The notes: a model not told the origin generated them from the sequence alone. DNA of 44,464 nucleotides from Enterobacter sp. (GCA_022649305.1 JALCNW010000032.1:1-44464); one strand, 5' to 3'; shown: positions 9,535 through 20,798, numbered from the stretch's first letter. Program-made: numbers and translations.

Positions 9535-9548
9535 TTGACCTTGCTCAA
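9535..9548. promoter_or_regulatory. FNR-type site upstream of feoABC
   Basis: TTGAC-CTTG-CTCAA matches 8 of 10 conserved bases of the FNR consensus TTGAT-N4-ATCAA. Its centre lies about 62-64 bp upstream of the start inferred from the -10-like TATATT, close to the class I activator position. FNR activation of feo under anaerobiosis is established in E. coli. Confidence 0.65.
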
Positions 9549-9661
9549 TATTTACTGATTTTACCGGTAAGAGAGAAAAGACATATTTGTTAACGAAGTG
9601 ATAATTATCGGTATAAATATGGATATGCAATCGGTTCCACATATTACAATATAATTCTGCT

Positions 9662-9754
9662 CCCCTCACCCCGGACCGTACACCCCAAAGGGGCGAGGGA
9701 GTAAAACCGCACCGGGCAGTTCCCTCTCCCCATTGGGGAGAGGGTTAGGCTGAG
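9662..9754. repeat. Composite palindromic repeat downstream of yhgF
   Basis: Two GC-rich hairpin units lie side by side. Unit A (9662-9701) has CCCTC/GAGGG outer arms and a CCCC-AAA-GGGG core. Unit B (9720-9754) has a perfect 10-bp stem, CCCTCTCCCC (9722-9731) with GGGGAGAGGG (9735-9744). On the minus strand unit B begins 2-3 bases after the yhgF stop. A diverged copy of unit B lies at 14949-14984. It resembles REP/BIME-type intergenic repeats and may terminate or protect yhgF mRNA. Confidence 0.75.
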
Positions 9755-9756
9755 TC

Positions 9757-12087
9757 TTAACGCTTTTTACCCATGGCGGCTGCCAGCGCATCCATCATGG
9801 CGCTGTTGCCAGACGTTTGCGATTCACGTCCGCGAGGCTGGGCCGGTTTTGCCGCGGGACGCGCTTGCTCGCGTCCGCCACCGCCGCTTCCGCGACGGGC
9901 GTTGGTTTCGCCTGGCTGCTCATCAAGACGCATGGTCAGGGCGATACGCTTACGCTGCATATCCACTTCCAGCACTTTCACCTTCACGATATCGCCCGCT
10001 TTCACCACGGTGTGGGGATCTTGCACGAACTTATCGGCCAGCGACGAGATATGGACCAGACCATCCTGATGAACGCCAATATCAACGAATGCGCCAAAGT
10101 TGGTCACGTTAGTCACCGCACCTTCCAGCACCATGCCCGGCAGCAGATCTTTCATGGTTTCTACGCCTTCGGCAAACTTCGCCGTTTTAAACTCAGGACG
10201 TGGATCGCGGCCCGGTTTTTCCAGCTCTTTGATGATGTCGGAGACGGTCGGGATACCGAACTGCTCGTCGGTAAAATCGACGGCCTTCAGGTTACGCAGC
10301 TCGGCGCTGTTCCCCATCAGGTCTTTTAGCGCCTGCTGGGTGACGGCCAGTATACGCTCGACTACAGGATAGGTTTCCGGGTGAACGGTAGAGGCATCCA
10401 GCGGGTTATCGCCGTGGTTGATACGCAGGAATCCCGCGCACTGTTCGAAGGCTTTTGGCCCCAGACGGCTGACCTTCAGCAACTGCTGACGGTTCTGGAA
10501 TTGCCCGTTTTCATCACGCCAGGTCACGATGTTCTGCGCCATCATGCGGGTTAAGCCTGCCACGCGGGTGAGTAGGGCGACGGAAGCGGTATTTAAGTCC
10601 ACGCCAACGGCGTTTACGCAGTCTTCGACTACAGCATCCAGCTTGCGGGCCAGCTGTGTTTGGCTCACGTCGTGTTGGTACTGGCCGACACCGATGGACT
10701 TAGGATCGATTTTCACCAGCTCTGCCAGCGGATCTTGTAGACGACGGGCGATGGATACCGCTCCGCGAATGGACACGTCCAGATCGGGGAACTCGAGTGC
10801 AGCCAGTTCAGAGGCGGAATAGACCGATGCGCCTGCTTCGCTGACGATAACCTTTTGCGCGGTGACTTTCGGGAACTGCTGCTGCACGTCGAGGAAGAAA
10901 CGCTCGGTTTCACGCGACGCCGTGCCGTTACCAATCGCCACCAGCTCAACGTTGTGCTTTTCGCACAATGCGGCAACCGCAACGGCGGCTTTGGCCGCTT
11001 GTCCGGTATGCGGATAAATCGTGTCGGTTGCGACCAGCTTGCCGGTGCCATCGACAACGGCCACCTTCACGCCGGTACGCAGACCCGGATCCAGACCCAT
11101 GGTGGCGCGCAGACCCGCAGGGGCTGCCATCAGCAGGTCGTGCAGGTTACGGGCGAATACGTTGATGGCCTCTTCTTCACCGCGTTCGCGCACGGTGCCC
11201 ATCAGTTCAGTTTCGAGGTGCATCAGCACTTTAATGCGCCATGTCCAGCTCACCACGCCTTTGCGCCAGCTATCGGCAGGGGCGTTGTTCAAACGCAGGC
11301 CAAGGTGGTCGGTAATGATTTGCTCGCAATAGCTCTCTTTCGGCGGCTCGTCGAACTGCGGGTCGGCATTCAAAGCCAGTTGCAGCACGCCTTCGTTACG
11401 GCCACGGAACATGGCCAGCGCGCGGTGCGACGGGGCGGTTGAAATCGGTTCGTGATGATCGAAGTAGTCACGGAATTTCGCGCCTTCCTCTTCTTTGCCG
11501 CTGACCACCTTAGAGACGAGATGCGCGTTCTTCCACAGGTAGTCACGCACTTTGGAGAGCAGTGAGGCATCTTCTGCAAAGCGCTCCATCAGAATATAGC
11601 GCGCGCCATCGAGGGCGGCTTTGGTGTCCGCCACGCCGTTGTCGGCGTTGATGAATTTCGCGGCTTCGGTATCAGGATCGTGCGACGGCTCGTTCCACAG
11701 CAGATCGGCCAATGGCTCCAGACCCGCCTCAATGGCGATCTGGCCACGGGTGCGGCGCTTGGGTTTATACGGAAGATAAAGATCTTCGAGCTCGGTTTTG
11801 CTCATCGTGCCATTGATGGCACCTGCCAGCGCATCGGTAAGCTTACCCTGTTCGCCGATGGATTTAAGAATGGCCTGGCGGCGGTCTTCCAGCTCGCGCA
11901 GGTAGCCCAGTCGGGTTTCCAGGTTGCGCAACTGTGTATCGTCCAGACCGCCGGTGATTTCCTTGCGATAACGTGCGATAAACGGCACGGTGTTCCCTTC
12001 ATCAAGCAGGCGAACGGCAGCTTCTACCTGTTCGGTTCTGGCCTGAAGTTCACCCGCAATAATGCGGCAGAGCGACTCTTTCATCAT
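9757..12087 (-). CDS. yhgF: Tex-family RNA-binding transcription accessory protein
   Basis: The 776-residue protein is slightly longer than E. coli YhgF (773). Domain order follows Tex: an N-terminal helical region, a YqgF/RNase H-like domain (about 325-460, containing [16 protein letters not shown]), helix-hairpin-helix motifs (about 500-560), and an S1 RNA-binding domain near 650-725 ([16 protein letters not shown]). A basic, low-complexity tail carries the few extra residues. Tex proteins bind RNA and associate with transcription; E. coli YhgF affects transcription and translation fidelity, but its exact reaction is unsettled. Start: tandem ATGs at 12087 and 12084, with a weak ribosome site. 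It is downstream of greB on the same strand, separated by 87 bp with a hairpin. Confidence 0.96.
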   Translation of the reverse strand: MMKESLCRIIAGELQARTEQVEAAVRLLDEGNTVPFIARYRKEITGGLDDTQLRNLETRLGYLRELEDRRQAILKSIGEQGKLTDALAGAINGTMSKTELEDLYLPYKPKRRTRGQIAIEAGLEPLADLLWNEPSHDPDTEAAKFINADNGVADTKAALDGARYILMERFAEDASLLSKVRDYLWKNAHLVSKVVSGKEEEGAKFRDYFDHHEPISTAPSHRALAMFRGRNEGVLQLALNADPQFDEPPKESYCEQIITDHLGLRLNNAPADSWRKGVVSWTWRIKVLMHLETELMGTVRERGEEEAINVFARNLHDLLMAAPAGLRATMGLDPGLRTGVKVAVVDGTGKLVATDTIYPHTGQAAKAAVAVAALCEKHNVELVAIGNGTASRETERFFLDVQQQFPKVTAQKVIVSEAGASVYSASELAALEFPDLDVSIRGAVSIARRLQDPLAELVKIDPKSIGVGQYQHDVSQTQLARKLDAVVEDCVNAVGVDLNTASVALLTRVAGLTRMMAQNIVTWRDENGQFQNRQQLLKVSRLGPKAFEQCAGFLRINHGDNPLDASTVHPETYPVVERILAVTQQALKDLMGNSAELRNLKAVDFTDEQFGIPTVSDIIKELEKPGRDPRPEFKTAKFAEGVETMKDLLPGMVLEGAVTNVTNFGAFVDIGVHQDGLVHISSLADKFVQDPHTVVKAGDIVKVKVLEVDMQRKRIALTMRLDEQPGETNARRGSGGGGREQARPAAKPAQPRGRESQTSGNSAMMDALAAAMGKKR

Positions 12088-12136
12088 GGCTATTTCATCT
12101 TTAGGATCGAAATTTAGGGGGATAGTTATACGGACT

Positions 12137-12156
12137 GGCTGGCAAAAATGCCAGCC
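12137..12156. terminator. Hairpin between greB and yhgF
   Basis: An 8-bp perfect stem (12137-12144 with 12149-12156) closes an AAAA loop 20 bp after the greB stop. There is no T run on the minus strand, so it may attenuate or stabilise the greB transcript rather than terminate fully. Confidence 0.45.
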
Positions 12157-12174
12157 GTGGAGGGCGCTCTCGGA

Positions 12175-12648
12175 CTATTTTACGTACTCAATTTCGTTCA
12201 CGTACCAGCTTGCTTCGCCGCCCGGTGTTTGCACGATAGCTAAATCACCTACTTCCTTTTTCAGCAGCCCGCGAGCCATCGGTGAATCGATAGAGATGTA
12301 ATCATTACGACCAAAAATTTCATCATAGCCGACGATGCGAAACCGCTTGGTATCGCCGTTGTCGTTCTCGATTTCTACCCACGCGCCGAAGAAGACTTTG
12401 CCTTCCTGCTGTGGGGAGTAATCGACTATTTTCAGATATTCGAGACATTTAGTCAGATAACGTACCCGGCGATCGATTTCACGCAGGCGTTTTTTATTAT
12501 ACTGATAGTCAGCGTTCTCGCTGCGATCGCCGAGACTGGCTGCCCAGGTGACTTTTTTGGTGACCTCTGGGCGCTCTTCTCGCCACAGGTAATCTTTCTC
12601 TTTTTTGAGTTTTTCGTACCCTTCACGGGTGATCAGCGGCGTTTTCAT
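12175..12648 (-). CDS. greB: Transcript cleavage factor GreB
   Basis: The 157-residue protein is one residue shorter than E. coli GreB (the terminal Pro is absent). It rescues backtracked RNA polymerase by stimulating cleavage of the nascent RNA 3' end. The N-terminal coiled coil (about 1-75) reaches into the secondary channel. Its catalytic tip residues Asp41 and Glu44 are present in LGDRSENADYQ. The C-terminal FKBP-like domain (about 80-157) binds the polymerase surface. The length, the basic patch in the coiled coil and the location next to ompR point to GreB rather than GreA. It is divergent from ompR across a 230-bp region. Confidence 0.97.
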   Translation of the reverse strand: MKTPLITREGYEKLKKEKDYLWREERPEVTKKVTWAASLGDRSENADYQYNKKRLREIDRRVRYLTKCLEYLKIVDYSPQQEGKVFFGAWVEIENDNGDTKRFRIVGYDEIFGRNDYISIDSPMARGLLKKEVGDLAIVQTPGGEASWYVNEIEYVK

Positions 12649-12773
12649 GGTATGACCTTAAGACCTGGTTCAATGACATATCTTGCGCACAATACGTACC
12701 ACATATATTACCAGACAGGATTAATAATGATTTATGTGATGAAATGTGCAGATAAGCTGCTGTTAAATATGCT

Positions 12774-12802
12774 TTGTAACAATTTCGACTAGAATTTATA
12801 CC
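12774..12802 (+). promoter_or_regulatory. Candidate ompR-envZ promoter
   Basis: TTGTAA (12774-12779), a 17-bp spacer and TATACC (12797-12802) form a plausible sigma-70 promoter about 75 bp before the ompR ATG. The leader includes a short palindrome, ACCAG-N6-CTGGT (12800-12815), and two AATACGT repeats. E. coli ompB has several promoters with CRP and IHF control; those sites were not resolved here. Confidence 0.5.
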
Positions 12803-12878
12803 AGATTTAGCTGGTCGAATACGTGCACTTTTTTAGAATACGTACTGATACACTATCCGGACCTTTGGGAGTACACAT

Positions 12879-14941
<2,063 letters not shown>

Positions 14942-14948
14942 TACACGC

Positions 14949-14984
14949 CCCTCACTCTAACCCTCTCCCCATCGGGGAGAGAGA
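14949..14984. repeat. Palindromic repeat copy downstream of envZ
   Basis: This copy contains CTCACTCTAACCCTCTCCCC followed by ATC and GGGGAGAGAGA. An 8-bp stem forms around the ATC loop (14963-14970 with 14974-14981). It matches the minus-strand reading of the repeat after yhgF (unit B, 9720-9754) with only a few changes. It begins about 8 bases after the envZ stop, in the same orientation relative to its gene as the other copy. Confidence 0.7.
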
Positions 14985-14994
14985 GAAAACACTA

Positions 14995-15020
14995 AAAAAG
15001 GCAACTTATGTTGCCTTTTT
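14995..15020. terminator. Bidirectional terminator between envZ and pckA
   Basis: A perfect 11-bp stem, AAAAAGGCAAC (14995-15005) with GTTGCCTTTTT (15010-15020), closes a TTAT loop. It is A-rich on one side and T-rich on the other, so it can stop transcription from both convergent genes. Confidence 0.92.
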
Positions 15021-15024
15021 GCGT

Positions 15025-16641
15025 TTACCTTGGTCCCGCACTCACCAACGCCGCACCTGCTGGCGTATCGGTGTACTTCTCAAAGTTCTCAACAAACAGC
15101 TTCGCCAGCGTTTCTGCCTTCTCTTGCCACTGTTCCGGTGAACCGTACGTGTTACGCGGATCGAGGATATGCGTATCCACACCCGGTAACGCGACTGGAA
15201 TCGCCAGATCGAACATCGGCAGGGTGAAGGTTTCAGCATTGTCGAGTGAACCGTTCAGAATGGCGTCAATAATGGCGCGCGTATCTTTAATCGAAATACG
15301 TTTACCCGTACCGTTCCAGCCCGTGTTCACCAGGTACGCCTGAGCGCCTGAAGCCTGCATACGTTTGACCAACACTTCTGCGTACTGCGTTGGATGCAGC
15401 GACAGGAATGCCGCGCCAAAGCAGGCGGAGAAGGTTGGCGTTGGTTCGGTGACGCCACGCTCGGTGCCCGCCAGTTTTGCGGTGAAACCTGACAAGAAGT
15501 GATACTGCGTCTGGTTAGCCGTCAGGCGTGATACCGGCGGTAATACGCCGAATGCGTCAGCCGTCAGGAAGATCACTTTCGTGGCGTGCCCAGCCTTCGA
15601 TACCGGCTTCACGATGTTTTCGATGTGATAGATAGGATACGACACGCGGGTGTTTTCGGTTTTCGAGGCGTCGTCAAAATCGACCGTGCCGTCGGCGCGA
15701 ACAGTGACGTTTTCCAGCAGCGCATCGCGGCGGATGGCGTGGAAAATGTCCGGCTCAGCTTCGGCTGACAGTCGAATGGTTTTGGCGTAGCAACCGCCTT
15801 CGAAGTTAAACACGCCGTCATCGTCCCAACCATGCTCGTCATCACCAATCAGGCGGCGTTTTGGATCGGTGGATAGCGTGGTTTTGCCCGTGCCGGACAG
15901 ACCAAAGAATACCGCCACATCACCCGCTTCGCCTACGTTCGCCGAGCAGTGCATGGAGGCAATCCCCTGAAGCGGCAACAGATAGTTCATGACGGAGAAC
16001 ATCCCTTTCTTCATTTCGCCACCGTACCAGGTGCCGCCAATCAGCTGGATGCGCTCGGTCAGGTTAAACGCGATGAAGTTTTCGGAGTTCAGGCCCTGTT
16101 CTTTCCACTGCGGGTTAGTGCATTTCGCGCCGTTCATCACGATAAAATCAGGTTCGAAATCCTGTAATTCTTCATCGGTTGGGCGGATAAACATGTTCTT
16201 CACGAAATGCGCCTGCCAGGCGACTTCGGTGACAAAACGAACGGAGAGACGGGTGTCGGCGTTAGCGCCACAGAAGGCGTCGATAATGAACAGACGCTTG
16301 CCAGACAGTTGATGAGTGACGAGTCCTTTCAGATGCTGCCAGGTATCCTGAGAGAGCGGCTTGTTGTCGTTCTTCCCTTTACCTTTATCTGCCCACCACA
16401 GCGTATCGCGGGTGGTATCGTCACGGACGATATACTTATCTTTCGGCGAACGGCCGGTAAATATTCCGGTGTCCACGGCGATAGCACCAGTATTCGTCAA
16501 CACACCTCGCTCGTATCCTTCCAGGGCTGGATTGAGCTCTTCCTGATACAGCGTATCGTAATCGGGGTTGTAGACGATTTCCTGGACGTCGTTAATACCA
16601 TAAGCCTTGAGATCTTGCGGGGTTAAACCTTTAACACGCAT
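15025..16641 (-). CDS. pckA: Phosphoenolpyruvate carboxykinase (ATP)
   Basis: The 538-residue protein compares with 540 in E. coli. It converts oxaloacetate plus ATP to phosphoenolpyruvate, CO2 and ADP, the first committed step of gluconeogenesis. Visible motifs are the P-loop GLSGTGKT at about 247-254, the downstream kinase motif [20 protein letters not shown] (Mn/Mg binding) and the substrate loop TGRSPKDKY near residue 62. The start is ATG 16641 with AAGGAG-type spacing upstream. It is single-gene and convergent with envZ. Two good CRP sites in the upstream region fit catabolite control, which is established for E. coli pck. Confidence 0.98.
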   Translation of the reverse strand: MRVKGLTPQDLKAYGINDVQEIVYNPDYDTLYQEELNPALEGYERGVLTNTGAIAVDTGIFTGRSPKDKYIVRDDTTRDTLWWADKGKGKNDNKPLSQDTWQHLKGLVTHQLSGKRLFIIDAFCGANADTRLSVRFVTEVAWQAHFVKNMFIRPTDEELQDFEPDFIVMNGAKCTNPQWKEQGLNSENFIAFNLTERIQLIGGTWYGGEMKKGMFSVMNYLLPLQGIASMHCSANVGEAGDVAVFFGLSGTGKTTLSTDPKRRLIGDDEHGWDDDGVFNFEGGCYAKTIRLSAEAEPDIFHAIRRDALLENVTVRADGTVDFDDASKTENTRVSYPIYHIENIVKPVSKAGHATKVIFLTADAFGVLPPVSRLTANQTQYHFLSGFTAKLAGTERGVTEPTPTFSACFGAAFLSLHPTQYAEVLVKRMQASGAQAYLVNTGWNGTGKRISIKDTRAIIDAILNGSLDNAETFTLPMFDLAIPVALPGVDTHILDPRNTYGSPEQWQEKAETLAKLFVENFEKYTDTPAGAALVSAGPR

Positions 16642-16676
16642 GTCACTGCTCCTTAGCCAATTTGTACTGCCTAAAA

Positions 16677-16682
16677 TTGTAG
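16677..16682 (-). promoter_or_regulatory. Candidate -10 element of the pckA promoter
   Basis: TACAAT on the minus strand lies 36-41 bp before the pckA ATG. No good -35 hexamer sits 16-18 bp upstream (GGTCAA at best), which would suit an activator-dependent promoter. Confidence 0.45.
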
Positions 16683-16760
16683 GGTTTTTCTGTGGTTGTT
16701 GACCGCGACGGGGCTCATAGATTTACGTATTTGGACAAAACCCTTACTGACGGAAAACGC

Positions 16761-16776
16761 TGTGACTCCTGTCACG
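16761..16776. promoter_or_regulatory. CRP-type site 1 in the pckA-yhgE region
   Basis: TGTGA-CTCCTG-TCACG matches 9 of 10 conserved CRP half-site bases. The centre is about 98 bp upstream of the start inferred from the pckA -10 element. It could also act on yhgE from the other side. Confidence 0.65.
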
Positions 16777-16863
16777 AAGCAGGGCGGATTATCGCAGGAT
16801 TCTCATTTTGGTTGGGGAAAATGTTCCTAAAAGGTTAAATCCTGGAGTATTTAACCAGAGGAA

Positions 16864-16879
16864 TGTGAATGTAATCGCA
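16864..16879. promoter_or_regulatory. CRP-type site 2 in the pckA-yhgE region
   Basis: TGTGA-ATGTAA-TCGCA matches 9 of 10 conserved CRP half-site bases and lies 103 bp from site 1. The 380-bp region 16642-17021 otherwise holds only the divergent promoters. No small ORF or terminator is evident in it. Confidence 0.55.
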
Positions 16880-17021
16880 TACATGTAAGTAAATTACGTA
16901 ACTCTTACATTCTGAAAATCGATTCACTTCTCTGGCAAGCTACCGGATTCGGAGTGTGTTGAAGAGGACGTTCGCCACTATGATGTGAAGATAGCGTGCT
17001 CAAACAATTAAGGACTGAGAG

Positions 17022-18776
17022 ATGGAAAACGTTGAAGGATTATCTCCTGCCACGCGTGCTGGCATTGTGCTGGTCGGGGCGATACAGGGCTTTATCTGCT
17101 ATTTGATAACCTGGTATATCGGGTATGCCAGTTTATCCGCCGATAGCCTGTGGCTAGTGTCTGTGACCCCCGTAACCATCATGGTATCGACGACAATTGT
17201 CCTGTCCGTTACCTCTTTCAGACAACGTTTTTTATGGCTGTCGTTGCTGGCGATCGTCGCGGTTGTCGCAGGGATGAGCCTCTGGTTGAAGTGGAATCTG
17301 TATGGCCTTGAGAAATGGGGTATTCGGGACGCACTGTTGATCTTTGGCTTCCATCTTATGTTCATGAGTATGTTCATGTTGCCATGGCTACAACGGCGTC
17401 TTGAACCGGGTTCGCAAAGTGAATTCTACATCGACTTCTACAACCGAAACTGGCACAACGCCTTAACGTTAGCCCTTATCTTCCTCTCCAACGGTCTGTT
17501 CTGGCTGGTGCTGTTTCTGTGGGCTGAGCTGTTCAAGCTCGTCGGTATCGAATTATTTAAAACGCTCTTTTTTGACACCGACTGGTTTATGGCGATTGCG
17601 ATTGGCGTAGTGTCGGCCGCGACCGCTGTTCTCGCCCGGACGCAGGCGCGGCTCATTCAGGCACTGCAAAATCTGTTAACGCTGATTGCGACGGGGCTGC
17701 TGCCGATAGTGGCGCTGTTATCGCTGCTGTTTATTATCGTGTTGCCGTTTGTTGGCTTTGCCGCTATTTCTGCGCGTACCTCGGCGGCCGGACTGCTAGT
17801 GAGCCTGAGCATGGTGTTGCTATTGCTGACGACGGTCGTCTGGCATCCACAACGCCCCTGCCTGCCTTACTACTCGCCTCTGCGCTGGATGATTCGGATG
17901 GCCTTGCTTATTGCCCCGGTTTATCCCTTGCTGGCGCTCTGGGCGCTGGCAGTGCGCATTGGGCAGTACGGCTGGACGCCCGAGCGTTTATACGGTGTAT
18001 TGATTGCTCTTGTGGCGCTGGTTTGGGCAGTTGGTTTTTGCGCCAGCGTGATAAATCCTCGGCGCGATCCGTTAACGGTGCAGCGATACGTGACTCCCGC
18101 CGTAGGTTTGCTTTCGCTGGCGCTTCTTATCCTGATAAATACACCGGTTCTCGATCCGTGGCGAATAAGCGTTACCAGCCATATGGCGCGTTATCAGGAG
18201 GGGAAGATAACAGCGGATCAGGTGAGCCTTTATATGCTGAGCCATGCCGGGCGTAAAGGCCAGGAAGCGCTGGTGATACTGCAAAACGATCCACCATTCA
18301 TTGCCGACGCGAAGCGTAAGCGTGATATTGACATGCTGGTTAACGGAACCCGGAATCAAGCGGAATGGTTCACAGCAGACATTCTTGAGAAGTCTGTACA
18401 GCTTGCTCCTGGAATGACAAGACCCGATAACCGTTTGTGGCAGGGAATGATGAAGTATCGATATCGACTGGAAACCTGCAAAACGGAAAAGGGAGCGTGC
18501 CTTTTAGTCATGCAGGACCTCAATGGCGATGGTCAACCAGAAGCGGTGCTTTATGATTTTAGCGATCGCACCATTCTGGTTTTCATGCAAAACCATACTG
18601 ACTGGAGTCTGGCGGGGGAAGCCAGGGACATGCCCGCAGGGTTGAACAGAGTAGAGTTTGACCGAGCGCTTGCGCAAGGAAAGGTGAAGGCGGTTGTTAA
18701 GCCCTGGGCAGATATTTCAGTATTCGGTCAAAGAATAGAAATGCATTACGAGGCTTCGGCTGATAGCTGGCGATAG
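17022..18776 (+). CDS. yhgE: DUF4153 polytopic membrane protein YhgE
   Basis: The 584-residue protein has a DUF4153 membrane region (about residues 15-390) with roughly 11-12 hydrophobic segments. A hydrophilic C-terminal domain of about 190 residues follows. Position between pckA and hslO identifies it as YhgE (about 574 residues in E. coli). Its function is not established. Within the C-terminal domain, residues 499-507 read DLNGDGQPE, a DxNxDGxxE motif like those of FG-GAP or EF-hand calcium loops. The start at 17022 follows a GGACTGAGAG stretch that can serve as a ribosome site. It is transcribed alone and divergently from pckA, ending at a hairpin shared with hslO. Confidence 0.85.
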   Translation: MENVEGLSPATRAGIVLVGAIQGFICYLITWYIGYASLSADSLWLVSVTPVTIMVSTTIVLSVTSFRQRFLWLSLLAIVAVVAGMSLWLKWNLYGLEKWGIRDALLIFGFHLMFMSMFMLPWLQRRLEPGSQSEFYIDFYNRNWHNALTLALIFLSNGLFWLVLFLWAELFKLVGIELFKTLFFDTDWFMAIAIGVVSAATAVLARTQARLIQALQNLLTLIATGLLPIVALLSLLFIIVLPFVGFAAISARTSAAGLLVSLSMVLLLLTTVVWHPQRPCLPYYSPLRWMIRMALLIAPVYPLLALWALAVRIGQYGWTPERLYGVLIALVALVWAVGFCASVINPRRDPLTVQRYVTPAVGLLSLALLILINTPVLDPWRISVTSHMARYQEGKITADQVSLYMLSHAGRKGQEALVILQNDPPFIADAKRKRDIDMLVNGTRNQAEWFTADILEKSVQLAPGMTRPDNRLWQGMMKYRYRLETCKTEKGACLLVMQDLNGDGQPEAVLYDFSDRTILVFMQNHTDWSLAGEARDMPAGLNRVEFDRALAQGKVKAVVKPWADISVFGQRIEMHYEASADSWR

Positions 18777-18782
18777 TGCGCA

Positions 18783-18804
18783 AGCGGCTCCCGAGGGAGC
18801 CGCT
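18783..18804. terminator. Hairpin between yhgE and hslO
   Basis: AGCGGCTCCC (18783-18792) pairs perfectly with GGGAGCCGCT (18795-18804). It lies between convergent stops. Flanking T runs are poor, so termination strength is uncertain. Confidence 0.65.
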
Positions 18805-18814
18805 AAAAGACAGG

Positions 18815-19693
18815 TTAATGAACCTGAGGATCTGCCGGAGAGGCGTTGTTACGGATCTCCGCGATGTCCATTGAATTGAATACGTAGTGAGAAGCGCAGT
18901 AATCGCAGTTCATATCGATTTCGCCCTCTTCGGCCATGATGCTGTCGATCTCTTCGTCCGGCAGCGTTCTCAGGGCTCCCGCACAACGTTCACGAGAACA
19001 GGTGCATTTGAACTCAACGTCCTGCGGATCGAAAAGCGTGACCTCTTCTTCGTGATACAGACGCCACAACACTTCGTTCGCGGGCAGAGTGAAAAGCTCC
19101 TCTGCTTTGATGGTTTCAGTCAGCGTGGCCAGATGCTCAAAATCATCACCCTGGGCATTTTGCGCGGGAAGGACCTGCAACAGCATGCCGCCAGCGGCCA
19201 GTTGGCCATCGACTTCGCCGGTACGGATAAACAGGCGCGTTGGCAGCTGTTCAGAACGCAGGAAGTAATCTTCCAGGCAAGCCGCCAGCGTATCGCCTTC
19301 AAGACCCACCACGCCCTGATAGCGCTCGCCTTCTTCTGGGGTAATGGTGATCACCAGGAAACCGTTACCGACCAGCGTTTTCAGGTCTGCACCCTCTGGG
19401 ATATCGCCCTGTACGCGCGCCACGCCGCGCATTTGCTGCTGATGGTTACCATTGATAACCGCCAGATTCATCGGGCCATCACCCTGCAATTGCACGGTGA
19501 TGTCGCCAGCGAACTTCAGCGTCGCGGTCAGAAGACTGGTGGCAACCAGCAATTCACCCAGCACGTTTTTAACCGGCTGCGGATAAGTGTGGTTTTCCAG
19601 AATCTGTTTCCAGGTTTCGGATACCGTTACCAGCTCACCGCGAACGGCAAATTGCTCAAACAGATAGCGGTGTAATTGGTCGTGTTGGGCCAT
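18815..19693 (-). CDS. hslO: Redox-regulated holdase chaperone Hsp33
   Basis: The 292-residue protein has the E. coli length. The N-terminal substrate-binding domain (about 1-178) and a linker lead to the C-terminal zinc switch. The four zinc ligands are visible as Cys230, Cys232, Cys263 and Cys266 (CTC and CDYC). Oxidation with unfolding releases zinc and turns the protein into an ATP-independent holdase that protects against hypochlorite and peroxide plus heat. It is downstream of hslR by 23 bp and likely part of the igaA-yrfG-hslR-hslO transcription unit; heat-shock promoters for hslRO are known in E. coli but were not located here. Confidence 0.98.
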   Translation of the reverse strand: MAQHDQLHRYLFEQFAVRGELVTVSETWKQILENHTYPQPVKNVLGELLVATSLLTATLKFAGDITVQLQGDGPMNLAVINGNHQQQMRGVARVQGDIPEGADLKTLVGNGFLVITITPEEGERYQGVVGLEGDTLAACLEDYFLRSEQLPTRLFIRTGEVDGQLAAGGMLLQVLPAQNAQGDDFEHLATLTETIKAEELFTLPANEVLWRLYHEEEVTLFDPQDVEFKCTCSRERCAGALRTLPDEEIDSIMAEEGEIDMNCDYCASHYVFNSMDIAEIRNNASPADPQVH

Positions 19694-19716
19694 GATTTTC
19701 TCTCATCAAACGACGA

Positions 19717-20118
19717 TTATTCGTTATCGCCGTGTTTAAATTTCAACAGATCGCGACGTTCTTTCTTATCCGGTCGTCTGTCCGGGTGCGGCATCGTCAG
19801 CGCATTCATTTTGCGCGCCAGCGCGACTTTCTCGCGCTTTTCGATGCTTTCTGTCGTCTCTTCATAAAGCGCGACGGCTTCGGTTGCCGGGCGACGCTGT
19901 TCGGTAATGGCTTTAATCACTACCGTTCTTTCATCGTTTCCCTGGCGTAAGGTCAGGGTGCCATTCAGTTCAACAAGCTTACTCGGCTTGCTGCGCTGCC
20001 CGTTGTAGTGAACTTTACCGCCGTCGACCATTTCGCGTGCAAGGGCTCGCGTTTTATAAAAGCGCGCTGCCCACAGCCACTTATCCAGTCTTACCCCTTC
20101 AGCGGGTTTTTCTTTCAT
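19717..20118 (-). CDS. hslR: Heat-shock ribosome-associated protein Hsp15
   Basis: The 133-residue protein has an S4 RNA-binding domain (about residues 9-70, VRLDKWLWAARFYKTR...) and a basic C-terminal extension. Hsp15 binds 50S subunits that carry a stranded peptidyl-tRNA and helps recycle them. Its ATG overlaps the yrfG stop by 4 bases (20115-20118), so translation is coupled. hslO follows 23 bp on. Length and sequence match E. coli HslR. Confidence 0.97.
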   Translation of the reverse strand: MKEKPAEGVRLDKWLWAARFYKTRALAREMVDGGKVHYNGQRSKPSKLVELNGTLTLRQGNDERTVVIKAITEQRRPATEAVALYEETTESIEKREKVALARKMNALTMPHPDRRPDKKERRDLLKFKHGDNE

Positions 20119-20798
20119 GGCGACTCCTTCACTCTCAGTGAGGGGATCATACGGCGGTAGTCGTTCAGTGCCGGATGTCGCAGATAGCTTTTGTCAGCCA
20201 TACCGGAATCGGGATTGGTCACACCGAGGCAATAACGAATGCCAAAGGTGGCCGCTGCATCCAGAATGGGTTCGCTGTCGTCAATAAACAACGTCCTTTC
20301 AGGCTGCAAACCCGTCTCTTGCGCTACGGCCTGCCACAATCGCTGATCCTCTTTCGGATAACCAAATGTGTGGGTGGAAAGTAATAAATCAAGGTGTGAA
20401 GCCAGGCCAGTATGTTCGAGTTTCACTGCCAGGTTATGTGGATGCGCGTTGGTCAGCAGAATCCGGCGCTTACCACTCGCTTTAAGCGCATTGAGAAAGG
20501 GCACGGTATCTTCACGCAGAACGGCGTGAGGCCCTTGCGCGGTGGTCATCGCACAGATATCCAGACCGAGGCATTCGCTCCAGTAGTCAAGACAGTACCA
20601 GTTTAGCGTATGTTGTACGGCGTGATACTGCGAGCGTATGAAATCCTGGGCTTCTGCCGGAGTAATACCCTGTTGCGCGCCGTAGGTTTCGGGCACCAGT
20701 TTCTGCCAGAAGTGATTATCGAAAGCGAGATCGAGCAGCGTGCCGTCCATATCCAACAGAACGGTATCGACGTCCTGCCAGGCAATATCAAGATGCAT
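20115..20798 (-). CDS. yrfG: HAD-family GMP/IMP nucleotidase YrfG
   Basis: The 227-residue protein is about five residues longer than E. coli YrfG, the extra residues lying at the C-terminus. HAD motif I is DMDGT with Asp16 as nucleophile; motif II is LLTNAH; motif III/IV is in GYPKEDQR and FIDDSEPILDAA. E. coli YrfG dephosphorylates purine nucleotides, especially GMP and IMP. It lies between igaA (66 bp upstream) and hslR (4-base overlap), in the same operon. Confidence 0.93.
   Translation of the reverse strand: MHLDIAWQDVDTVLLDMDGTLLDLAFDNHFWQKLVPETYGAQQGITPAEAQDFIRSQYHAVQHTLNWYCLDYWSECLGLDICAMTTAQGPHAVLREDTVPFLNALKASGKRRILLTNAHPHNLAVKLEHTGLASHLDLLLSTHTFGYPKEDQRLWQAVAQETGLQPERTLFIDDSEPILDAAATFGIRYCLGVTNPDSGMADKSYLRHPALNDYRRMIPSLRVKESP

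Noticed and set aside
10855-11442. 195-codon open frame antisense to yhgF
   Set aside because: It sits inside the conserved Tex coding region, has no start signal or motif, and is best explained by codon bias of yhgF.
18887-19675. 262-codon open frame antisense to hslO
   Set aside because: It mirrors hslO almost end to end, and its predicted protein has no family features; the hslO frame has all four zinc cysteines.
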